From an uncultured Oceanobacillus sp. (GTDB lineage: Bacteria; Bacillota; Bacilli; Bacillales; Amphibacillaceae): a stretch of 20,791 bases of DNA. The DNA lies in contig CALKWU010000232.1 in NCBI GenBank assembly GCA_938004015.1, forward strand, positions 1 to 20,791, in the 5' to 3' direction. Shown in pieces: positions 14,098-20,791 of the stretch (position 1 is the first letter of the stretch; each line of letters begins with the position of its first letter). Both the position numbers and the translations under genes were made by a program. A model generated the notes under the pieces. It did not search any database and was not told the origin of the DNA. It was given only the letters and a program-made list of their open reading frames with translations.

Positions 14098-15049
14098 CCG
14101 GGTCGACCTCCTTCTCAAATTCCCACGTCATTCCATTATCTGTGGAGATGAACTTGCCCTTTATGAGTCCGCCTTGATAATCTCCACTTGGGCCTTGGTT
14201 CACCAAAACAGATAAATGGCCATCTTCTTTTACAGGAGTCTCGGCCTGGACGAAAATATGCTTATACTCCTCCGGGATATTTACAGCAGCCTCACTCCAC
14301 GTTTCGCCGCCATCTTGGGTCACATGCAAGTCAGGTGCTTCCGGATTGATGATTCCAAAGGATAAAAATCCAGTCGTCTCATCGACAAAACCGCCATCAT
14401 GAATCAATCTCGTCACACCGGAATTCGTCGTCTCTTCCCAAGACCGTCCGCCATCGTGGGTCAAAAAAACATGGGAGGACTCTTGTGACATCGTCCGCCC
14501 AACGGAAATGATCACATACCCAAATTGGTCATTGAGGAAATCCACTTTTCGAAAGCGCATGACCGAATATTGGTCAGTGACTACGGATTCCTCCCAAGTT
14601 TCACCTTGATCCGTAGAGTGAATAAGCATAATTTGTTCTTGACTCCCATTTTCCCTCTCAGCATATAAAAATGCGGCCAGATTTTCGGTTAGAACATAAC
14701 TATCCTCAATCAACGTGTGTCGACTCCCGCTATATTCACCACTGAACAATTGATCGATCTCAAGTGGAACTTGAGTCCAGTCCATTCCTTGATTGAATGT
14801 GATATGTAGTTCATCATCTTGCAATGAATAAGTGATTTCTTCATATGGTTCAACTGGTTGAATGGTTTGTGAAGGTAGTGAATCTTCTCCTTCATTGCCT
14901 GACTCTTGCTCGTCAACTGGTTGCTCTGTTTCTTCGGTTGATGAAACCACATTTCCCAAGGGAACCGATTCAGATTGATAATAGAAAATGGCAATTGTCA
15001 TTAAAATGATCATGACGGCACTTGATAAACCCAATAAAAATTTTCCCAC
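14084..15049 (-). CDS. Membrane-anchored Asp-box (BNR/sialidase-like) repeat protein
   Basis: 321 residues from the GTG at 15049. The ATG two codons earlier is only two bases from GGAG, whereas GTG has the ideal seven-base spacing. A single helix (4-24) anchors the protein; it has no signal-peptidase lipobox cysteine. An acidic Glu/Ser/Gln-rich stalk (about 30-70) leads to a domain with four Asp-box motifs, S/T-x-D-x-G-x-[ST]-W: STDQGETW (145-152), THDGGRSW (197-204), TQDGGETW (244-251) and STDNGMTW (302-309). Asp-boxes lie in beta-propeller turns of sialidases, Ycf48 and many other surface proteins and do not prove glycosidase activity. The arginine triad and catalytic Tyr/Glu of sialidases are not apparent, so a structural or binding propeller is more likely. 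It is co-translated with the overlapping membrane protein. Confidence 0.8.
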   Translation of the reverse strand: MGKFLLGLSSAVMIILMTIAIFYYQSESVPLGNVVSSTEETEQPVDEQESGNEGEDSLPSQTIQPVEPYEEITYSLQDDELHITFNQGMDWTQVPLEIDQLFSGEYSGSRHTLIEDSYVLTENLAAFLYAERENGSQEQIMLIHSTDQGETWEESVVTDQYSVMRFRKVDFLNDQFGYVIISVGRTMSQESSHVFLTHDGGRSWEETTNSGVTRLIHDGGFVDETTGFLSFGIINPEAPDLHVTQDGGETWSEAAVNIPEEYKHIFVQAETPVKEDGHLSVLVNQGPSGDYQGGLIKGKFISTDNGMTWEFEKEVDPDESE

Positions 15050-15413
15050 TATCATTCTCCTTTTTATCTAGACGATTAAAAAATTCGCTCCCTACCAATT
15101 CCACAAATAATACGTGAATCCTTCTTTTTTAAAAAACGATATGGAATTTGCTAAGATGCAGGCTGAGGTCGCTTAGATCATGAAAATCCTTTATAGACGC
15201 TCGTCATTAAAAAAACTCTTCCTTCCTGACAATATAAATTTTTGGCTTCGTACAATCAAGGGACCAATAAGAAAAAATTCCTTATCCAAACAAAAAACTA
15301 AACTGTCAAGCGAAAGCCTATCCGTTCTCACTTGACCAGTTTAGTTCATGCCAATTCAACAACCTTCTTTCCCAACTTTAAAAAACTCTCACCCTCACTC
15401 CCTACAACACAAA
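15050..15413. other. Intergenic region upstream of the Asp-box gene
   Basis: 364 bases without a credible ORF. It carries the Shine-Dalgarno of the Asp-box gene, a possible TATTAT -10 near 15105 on the minus strand without a good -35, and the terminator at 15296-15346. I see no RNA motif, repeat or further signal in it. Confidence 0.6.
15296..15346 (-). terminator. Terminator of the fatty-acid degradation cluster
   Basis: AACTAAACTG-TCAAG (15296-15310) pairs with CTTGA-C-CAGTTTAGTT (15331-15346), one bulged C, loop 20 bases. On the minus strand it is followed by TTTTTTG, so it ends the thioesterase transcript. Confidence 0.85.
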
Positions 15414-15824
15414 CTACTCAACAAGATCCTTCCCTTTCCACAAATGCTCTTCCAATTGTCCCCGGATTTCCTCAGGTATCGGTTCAGACTTTTGTTTGTC
15501 CACATTAAAATTCACATAGACAGACGTTCCTTTTGCACAACGTTTCCCTCGTTGCCAAATTTCTTCATATAATTCCAAACTGCTGTTCCCGATCCGTTTC
15601 ACCCATGTTTTCACAGTAACTTTGTAACCGAAATAGATTTGCTGCTCATAATCGACATTCATACTCAAAATGATCATCCGCCAATTTTTAAACGAATGAT
15701 CCGGTGTGAATATCCGGAAAATTTCATGACGCCCCGCTTCAAACCAAACAGGAATCGTCGTATTGTTGATATGGCCGATTCCGTCTGTTTCCGAAACCCG
15801 AGGTTCAAGTACTGTTTCAAACAT
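15414..15824 (-). CDS. 4HBT hotdog-fold acyl-CoA thioesterase
   Basis: 136 residues from the ATG at 15824, where GGAGG lies six bases upstream; the longer start at 15851 is unsupported. The hotdog signature ETDGIGHINN (12-21) has D14 at the catalytic position of the 4-hydroxybenzoyl-CoA thioesterase group, with H18 and N20/N21, followed by a helix (TTIPVWFEAGRHEIF). The central strand YVNFNVDKQKSEPIPEEI closes the fold. It hydrolyses acyl-CoA to free acid and CoA in the cytosol; chain-length preference is unknown (YbgC/YneP-like homologues). It lies 123 bases after fadE in the same direction, with no terminator between them, so it probably belongs to the same transcript. It could relieve CoA trapping during fatty-acid breakdown. 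Confidence 0.88.
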   Translation of the reverse strand: MFETVLEPRVSETDGIGHINNTTIPVWFEAGRHEIFRIFTPDHSFKNWRMIILSMNVDYEQQIYFGYKVTVKTWVKRIGNSSLELYEEIWQRGKRCAKGTSVYVNFNVDKQKSEPIPEEIRGQLEEHLWKGKDLVE

Positions 15825-15947
15825 TGCTGTCCTCCTGCTCCAATCATACATTCAAGCTAACGTAAATCTCTTTATCTAAATACGTTCCTTCTGATGCCGC
15901 ATCACATTGTCAGGTTCGCCACCTCCTCAACTATGCGACACCACACC

Positions 15948-17690
15948 TTAAAGGATATATTCTCCTTTTTCATAGACTTTTCCTGCAATTTTCCGATTTC
16001 GTTCGATACTGCCGGAAAATTGATAGCCTAATAGGCGCTGATAAATTCGTTCCCTCAACTCTTTTTCGCCGCTCAACAGTTCATCCTCCAACCGTTTGAC
16101 AAGAAGCAACACTTCATTTGCCGCATCTTCCAAAGCAGCTTCCGTCAGCAGCTGCAAATACAGAGCAGCCCGCCTAGTATCCTTGTGTTTCTCATATCGC
16201 AAAGAGACAGATTCAGCAGCGAAAAGTGCAATGGCAATATCCGCAAGTTTCATTGTCACCTCTTGTTCGCCGGCAAGTCTATTACCATATTTCTGCCGGG
16301 CGAGTTCCGTCAGTACAAGAAAAATCGACCGGAGATCTTCCGGAAGTTGCGTATAAGAAAAGTCAGCATCCTTTTCCAATTGCAAAAATGCATTCGCCAC
16401 TACATGTTCATATGGCAACTCATCGTTTTCCACTTTTTTCAAAAATTGCCCGGTGATCAACAGGCGGTTCACTTCATTCGTCCCTTCAAATATCCGGTTG
16501 ATCCGCGAGTCCCGATACATCTGTTCAATGCGATATTCTTGGATGAAACCGGACCCACCGTGCAACTGCACGCCTTCATCGACGACCGCATCCAACGTTT
16601 CCGAGCCATATACTTTGCAAATTGCACTTTCCAATGCATATTCAGATAAGCCAGCAGCCACCTTCTTTTTATCCTTTTCCAAATCGAGGCCGGCTAATTT
16701 CTCTTCCACTAGCCCGGCTGTTCGGTACAGTAATGATTCCGCAATAAAAATCCGGACAGTGAGCTGGGCGATTTTTTCCATCGTCGCACGGAATTCGGCA
16801 ATCGTCCTGCCGAATTGTTTCCGTTCCAAAATGTGATCCAACGTCACTTTCAACGTTTTCTTCGCACCGCCATTCGTTGCGAATCCAAGATTAAAGCGTC
16901 CGAGGTTCAAAATGGAAAAAGCGATGATATGACCACGGCCGATTTCGCCAAGGACATTTTCCACCGGGACTTCACAATTGTCCAAAATGACGGAGCGGGT
17001 GGACGACCCTTTGATGCCCATCTTCTTTTCTTCCGGGCCGAGAGACAGGCCAGGATAGTCCTTTTCCACGATAAACGCCGTAAAGTGCTCACCGTCCACT
17101 TTCGCATAGACGATGAACGTATCGGAAAAAGCCCCATTCGTGATGAATATTTTCGTCCCATTCAACAAATAATGGGTTTTCGCCTCATTCAACACGGCCG
17201 TCGTTTTCACCGACATCGCATCCGAACCGGCATCCGGTTCCGTCAAACAATAGGCGCCTAAATATTCGCCGCTTGCCAGTTTCGGCAAATATTTTTTCTT
17301 TTGTTCCTCCGTTCCATAATACGTAATCGGTAAGGTCGCAATACAGGTATGGTTGGAATGGGCGACACTGTAGGCGCCGCCCCCACCAAGCGCTTCTCCG
17401 ACCATTGCTTTACTGATTTTATCCAGACCGAGACCGCCGAATTTTTCCGGAATGCTATGGGCAAGCAGTCCAAGATCCCCGGCTTTTTTCAAAATTGAAA
17501 CGACCGTATCAAAATCTTGCGCTTCGATTTTTGCCAAGTGCGGTTCCACTTCTTTCGCCAAAAATTCATTGGCAGTGCGCTGGATCATCTCATGTTCTTC
17601 CGATAAATCTTCGGGGAAAAATGCCGCTTCGGGAGCGGTTCCTTGGACGAGAAAAGCCCCTCCGACTTGATTCTTCATGACATGTTTCAA
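15948..17690 (-). CDS. fadE: Acyl-CoA dehydrogenase, FadE-like (long form)
   Basis: 580 residues. The TTG at 17690 is the likely start: GAGGGAG lies eight bases before it, while the ATG four codons later is 20 bases away. It is the long form of the family (as Bacillus FadE, about 590 residues) with an extra C-terminal helical region beyond residue 430. Signature CLTEPDAGSD (148-157) binds FAD and acyl-CoA; ITNGAFSD and IKGSSTRSV follow; QLHGGSGF (375-382) and the catalytic base E402 in FEGTNEVNRLL. It makes the trans-2-enoyl-CoA, the first oxidative step of beta-oxidation, passing electrons to an ETF not encoded here. The gene starts 21 bases after the hydratase stop, so the order is ligase, HADH, hydratase, FadE. 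The C-terminal region is less conserved than the core. Confidence 0.93.
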   Translation of the reverse strand: MKHVMKNQVGGAFLVQGTAPEAAFFPEDLSEEHEMIQRTANEFLAKEVEPHLAKIEAQDFDTVVSILKKAGDLGLLAHSIPEKFGGLGLDKISKAMVGEALGGGGAYSVAHSNHTCIATLPITYYGTEEQKKKYLPKLASGEYLGAYCLTEPDAGSDAMSVKTTAVLNEAKTHYLLNGTKIFITNGAFSDTFIVYAKVDGEHFTAFIVEKDYPGLSLGPEEKKMGIKGSSTRSVILDNCEVPVENVLGEIGRGHIIAFSILNLGRFNLGFATNGGAKKTLKVTLDHILERKQFGRTIAEFRATMEKIAQLTVRIFIAESLLYRTAGLVEEKLAGLDLEKDKKKVAAGLSEYALESAICKVYGSETLDAVVDEGVQLHGGSGFIQEYRIEQMYRDSRINRIFEGTNEVNRLLITGQFLKKVENDELPYEHVVANAFLQLEKDADFSYTQLPEDLRSIFLVLTELARQKYGNRLAGEQEVTMKLADIAIALFAAESVSLRYEKHKDTRRAALYLQLLTEAALEDAANEVLLLVKRLEDELLSGEKELRERIYQRLLGYQFSGSIERNRKIAGKVYEKGEYIL

Positions 17691-17711
17691 ACGTATCTCT
17701 CCCTCAATCGA

Positions 17712-18488
17712 TTATTTATGGGAAAATTCGGGTTGTCTTTTATTGATGAATGCGTCTACGCCTTCTTTCACATCATCCGTTTGGAATACTTCTTCAAATA
17801 ACGTCGCTTCCCATTCGATGCTTTCCGGCAAATCCATTTCCATTCCTTTGTTCACCACTTGCTTTATCCGCGATAAGGATTGCAATGATTTTCCGGCCAT
17901 CTTTTTTGCCAATTCCATCGCGACATCACGGCCTTCACCGGTTTTCACAACTTCATTCACGAGCCCGATCTGTTCCGCTTTTTCAGCCGAAATCGGTTCA
18001 CCGGTATACATCATTTCCTTTGCCTTAGCTGTTCCGACAAGGCGGGGCAGGCGTTGCGTCCCACCGGCTCCAGGAAAAATCCCCAAGTTCACTTCGGGAA
18101 ACCCGAGCATTACTTGCTCTTCGGCAATCCGGATGTCAAAAGCAAGGGCGAGTTCACAACCACCGCCGAGGGTGAGCCCGTCCAACACGGCAATCGTCGG
18201 TTTCGGCAAATTTTCTATTTCAAACATCAGCTCGTGCATGTCCATCACTTTACTTCGTATATCCGAATCCCCGATCATTTGCGGAAATTCCTTAATGTCA
18301 GCACCAGCGACAAAAGCCCTCGACCCTGCCGTCTCGAGCACCATACAAACGACAGCGGGATCTTCGGCTATTTCCTGAACGATGGCACGAAGCTCCGTTT
18401 TCACTTGACTGCTCAACACATTCAAAGGGGGATTGTCAATCGTGACGACGGCAATCCCTTCGTTCTTTTCATAAGTTACAAGCGTCAT
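17712..18488 (-). CDS. Enoyl-CoA hydratase / crotonase family
   Basis: 258 residues, the typical size. The ATG at 18488 overlaps the upstream dehydrogenase stop (ATGA) and has GGAGGTG five bases before it. The oxyanion-hole segments AGADIKEF (61-68) and LTLGGGCELALAFDIR (106-120) are present, as are both catalytic glutamates, E112 in GGGCE and E132 in FPEVNLGIFPGAGGTQRL. It hydrates trans-2-enoyl-CoA to (S)-3-hydroxyacyl-CoA in the cytosol. Homologues include Bacillus FadB and the crotonases of other degradative pathways; the local company (ligase, HADH, FadE) supports fatty-acid beta-oxidation, but branched-chain or butanoate use cannot be excluded. Confidence 0.92.
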   Translation of the reverse strand: MTLVTYEKNEGIAVVTIDNPPLNVLSSQVKTELRAIVQEIAEDPAVVCMVLETAGSRAFVAGADIKEFPQMIGDSDIRSKVMDMHELMFEIENLPKPTIAVLDGLTLGGGCELALAFDIRIAEEQVMLGFPEVNLGIFPGAGGTQRLPRLVGTAKAKEMMYTGEPISAEKAEQIGLVNEVVKTGEGRDVAMELAKKMAGKSLQSLSRIKQVVNKGMEMDLPESIEWEATLFEEVFQTDDVKEGVDAFINKRQPEFSHK

Positions 18489-19366
18489 CGGGACACCTCC
18501 TTCGCATAGTCATACCAGCCTTTTCCGGTTTTTCTCCCAAGATGGCCCGCCTTCACTTTTTCTTCCACTAGTTTCGAAGGCAAATCATTCGGGTCGCTGG
18601 TTTCTTTATATAATTGCAAATTCGCATAATAGCCGACATCGATTCCGGAAAGGTCGGCAATTTCAAACGGACCTAATGGATGACTCAAAGCTTTTTTCGC
18701 AATCAAATCGATATCTTTAAAGTCGGCATAGCCGTTTTCATATAAAAACATCGCTTCTTTTGACAAGGCGAACAAGAGACGATTGGCGATGAAACCGTAA
18801 ATTTCTTTTTCCAACAACACACCGGTTCGACCGATCGCATCACAAAACTTCATACACGTGTCCGCTGTTTCATCCGACGTTTGATCGCTTTTCACCACTT
18901 CCACACAATCCATTACGAGCGGCGGGAAGAAAAAATGCATATTGATCACTTTATCCGGCCGCTTCGTGACTACGGCAATCTTGGAATTTACGATCGTCGA
19001 ACTGTTCGTCGCCAAAATCGTGTGGGGCGGTGCCAGTTCATCCAATTGTTTAAACACTTCCCGTTTCACTTCCAGTTTTTCCACGACTGCTTCAATGACT
19101 AGATCCGCATGACCAGCAGCCTCAGCCAAATCCGTCGTCATCTGCAGACGAGAAAAAGCGGCCAACTTTTCTGCTTCAGTTATTTTTCCTTGACTAACCC
19201 ATCTCGTCATACGTTTTCCCAATTGTTCCTTAGCATTGGCGAGCGACTCGTCCGAAATATCTTGAAGATATGTTTCAAATCCTCCCAAAGCACTGAGCAT
19301 GGCAATTTGATGGCCCATGGAACCGGCACCGACTACTGCAACTTGCTTGATGTTTTCCAATGGCAT
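18485..19366 (-). CDS. 3-hydroxyacyl-CoA dehydrogenase (HADH/Hbd family)
   Basis: 293 residues, single-domain form. The N-terminal Rossmann fold carries GAGSMG (13-18). Active-site residues are S122/S123 (NSST), H144, E156 (VEVV) and N195 (GFIANRLL). C-terminal SHPLGPFEIADLSGID and HLGRKTGKGWYDY (near 276-288) are standard. It oxidises (S)-3-hydroxyacyl-CoA to the 3-ketoacyl-CoA with NAD+. Two normally conserved motifs differ: MHFFNP reads MHFFFP (143-148) and K-D-x-P-G-F-I reads KEIYGFI (187-193). The start ATG at 19366 follows AAGGGGG seven bases upstream. The 42-base gap to the ligase and the ATGA overlap with the hydratase indicate one operon. Confidence 0.91.
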   Translation of the reverse strand: MPLENIKQVAVVGAGSMGHQIAMLSALGGFETYLQDISDESLANAKEQLGKRMTRWVSQGKITEAEKLAAFSRLQMTTDLAEAAGHADLVIEAVVEKLEVKREVFKQLDELAPPHTILATNSSTIVNSKIAVVTKRPDKVINMHFFFPPLVMDCVEVVKSDQTSDETADTCMKFCDAIGRTGVLLEKEIYGFIANRLLFALSKEAMFLYENGYADFKDIDLIAKKALSHPLGPFEIADLSGIDVGYYANLQLYKETSDPNDLPSKLVEEKVKAGHLGRKTGKGWYDYAKEVSR

Positions 19367-19408
19367 GTCCTTTCCCCCTTAGATTTGTCATTCACTTCAT
19401 TTCAAATT

Positions 19409-20791
19409 TCACTTGTTTACTTTTGCGCTTTCTTCCCGGATGACACGGCGCAAAATTTTCCCGACGTTCGTTTTCGGCAATTCATCTCGGAATTCCACGA
19501 TCCGCGGTACTTTGTAAGGCGCCAAATGATCTCGACAGTAGGCGATGATTTCTTCGTCCGTTACCGTCTTTCCTTCCTTCAACACTAGGACCGCCTTCAC
19601 TGTTTCACCCCGGTACTCATCGGGAACACCGACAACGACCGCTTCCATCACCGCCGGATGTTCATACAACACTTCCTCGACATCCCGTGGGTAGATATTG
19701 TAGCCACTGGCAATGATGAGATCTTTTTTCCTATCGACGATATATACATAACCATCTTCATCCATCCGGGCAATATCACCGGTATAGAGCCAACCATCGC
19801 GGAGAGCCTGTTCGGTTTCTTCCGGCATGTTCCAGTACCCTTTCATCACTTGCGGACCGCGAACGACGAGTTCACCAAGCTCACCGACCGGCACTTCCTC
19901 TGTCCCTTCTGCGAGATCGACGATTTTATAATCCGTCGATGGAATCCCGATGCCGATACTTCCCGGCTTCCGGTCGGCAAAATTCGGATTGCAATGAGTG
20001 ACCGGTGAACTTTCAGATAATCCGTACCCTTCCAAAATCGTCGCTCCAGTTTTCGCCTCGAACGAGCGCATCAATTCCAAGGGCATCGGTGCACTGCCGC
20101 TATTGCATACTTTGATGCTGTCAATTCCATACTCTTCTGCCCTTGGATGGTTTGTCAGCGCGACATACATCGTCGGGACGCCAGGAAAACTTGTCGGTCG
20201 CAACGCTTTGATCGTCTCCAGCACTTCTTCCAATTCAAACCGCGGCAACATGATATTCATGCCACCGACTAAAATCGATAAATTCATGCAAGACGTCATT
20301 CCAAACACATGGAAAAGTGGAATGACCGTCAAATACCGTTCGTTGCCCGGTTCGATCACGTCTTTGAAATATTCCCGGACTTGAGTGACGTTAGCGACCA
20401 CATTTCGATGGGTCAACATCGCTCCCTTAGAACGCCCTGTCGTTCCCCCGGTATATTGGAGAACCGCCACGTCTTCGGCTGGATCAATAGAAACAGGTTC
20501 CGGCGGTTTCTTCGCCCGTCTGAGAAAGTCAGTAAAATTCACCCTGTTGTTATTGGAACTTCCTTCTTCCGGAAAATTCACGGTAATGATATGTCGGATC
20601 GCAGTTTGGTCAATGACTTGTTGTAATACCGGCAACAGCGGATCATAAATGATGATCGTTTCCGCGCCGGCGTCACCTAATAAATGGGCCAAATCCCTTC
20701 CGACGAGCATCGGGTTCACTTGAGTGACAATCCCTCCTGCCAATAACGTTCCATAGTAGCTGATCACATAATGCGGACAATTCGGCAGCAT
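19409..20791 (-). CDS. Long-chain acyl-CoA ligase, AMP-binding family (5' end outside window)
   Basis: 460 residues are visible; the true start lies beyond base 20791, since the family is about 560 residues and the visible MLPNCPHYVISYYG is an internal segment. ATP/AMP motif LQYTGGTTGRSKGA (111-124), GYGLSES (255-261), GWLYTGDIARMDEDGYVYIVDRKKD (333-357, the adenylate-binding hinge) and the C-terminal catalytic lysine K445 in PKTNVGKILRR are all present. It activates fatty acids to acyl-CoA with ATP via an acyl-adenylate, at the membrane or cytosol. Together with the downstream genes it forms the entry to beta-oxidation. It is related to LcfA/FadD of Bacillus. Any FadR-type operator would be outside this window. 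No promoter can be seen. Confidence 0.93.
   Translation of the reverse strand: MLPNCPHYVISYYGTLLAGGIVTQVNPMLVGRDLAHLLGDAGAETIIIYDPLLPVLQQVIDQTAIRHIITVNFPEEGSSNNNRVNFTDFLRRAKKPPEPVSIDPAEDVAVLQYTGGTTGRSKGAMLTHRNVVANVTQVREYFKDVIEPGNERYLTVIPLFHVFGMTSCMNLSILVGGMNIMLPRFELEEVLETIKALRPTSFPGVPTMYVALTNHPRAEEYGIDSIKVCNSGSAPMPLELMRSFEAKTGATILEGYGLSESSPVTHCNPNFADRKPGSIGIGIPSTDYKIVDLAEGTEEVPVGELGELVVRGPQVMKGYWNMPEETEQALRDGWLYTGDIARMDEDGYVYIVDRKKDLIIASGYNIYPRDVEEVLYEHPAVMEAVVVGVPDEYRGETVKAVLVLKEGKTVTDEEIIAYCRDHLAPYKVPRIVEFRDELPKTNVGKILRRVIREESAKVNK

Noticed and set aside
14980..15049. Possible lipoprotein signal in the Asp-box protein
   Set aside because: The N-terminal helix is not followed by a cysteine, so no lipobox; a membrane anchor is simpler.
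15900..15930. Strong Shine-Dalgarno-like GAGGAGGT (15928-15921, minus strand) after fadE
   Set aside because: The only following starts give a stop at once or an eight-codon peptide at poor spacing; it could be a gene remnant, but there is no ORF to support a feature.
16096..17670. Plus-strand ORFs up to 154 residues opposite fadE
   Set aside because: Shadow frames of a confidently identified acyl-CoA dehydrogenase; no promoter or ribosome binding site.

Overview
The window looks like chromosomal DNA of a low-to-moderate-GC Gram-positive bacterium of the order Bacillales, possibly Planococcaceae. The evidence is AGGAGG-type ribosome binding sites on nearly every gene, GTG/TTG starts, U-tract hairpin terminators, a T-box leader, and proteins that resemble Bacillus families (maf, YkoD-type fused ECF ATPase, UPF0397, FadE-like dehydrogenase). 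I see no insertion sequence, phage gene, tRNA, rRNA or CRISPR array. Genus placement is inference.

Layout. 1-1126 (-): a multidrug-type MFS pump, cut by the window edge. 1340-2506 (+): a SEC-C zinc-motif protein. 2555-3102 (-): two overlapping glutaredoxin-like genes. Their promoter carries a perfect 14-bp palindrome plus a second, related site 60 bp away, both of the CsoR/CstR operator type. 3279-3863 (+): maf. 3879-4043 (-): a 54-residue small protein whose ribosome binding site lies inside a 12-bp stem. 4103-6350 (-): a second MFS transporter and a membrane protein with two extracytoplasmic segments. 6551-8534 (+): a BASS-family sodium symporter and an EamA permease, separated by a terminator.

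8602-12969 (-) is the most interesting unit. A T-box leader with a Met (AUG) specifier and a UGGU acceptor-binding bulge precedes a SAM hydroxide adenosyltransferase-type enzyme. Then come a UPF0397-type ECF S component, a fused double ECF ATPase and an ECF T component. The transporter is usually labelled riboflavin or HMP/thiamine by homology, but the leader and the first gene point to methionine or SAM metabolism.

13003-15049 (-): a membrane-anchored Asp-box protein, an overlapping membrane protein of unknown function and a doubtful 62-residue ORF. 15414-20791 (-): a fatty-acid degradation cluster, in transcription order acyl-CoA ligase (5' end outside the window), 3-hydroxyacyl-CoA dehydrogenase, enoyl-CoA hydratase, acyl-CoA dehydrogenase and, after a gap, a 4HBT thioesterase. 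The ligase activates fatty acids, FadE introduces the double bond, and the hydratase and dehydrogenase do the next two steps. No thiolase or ETF gene is present here.
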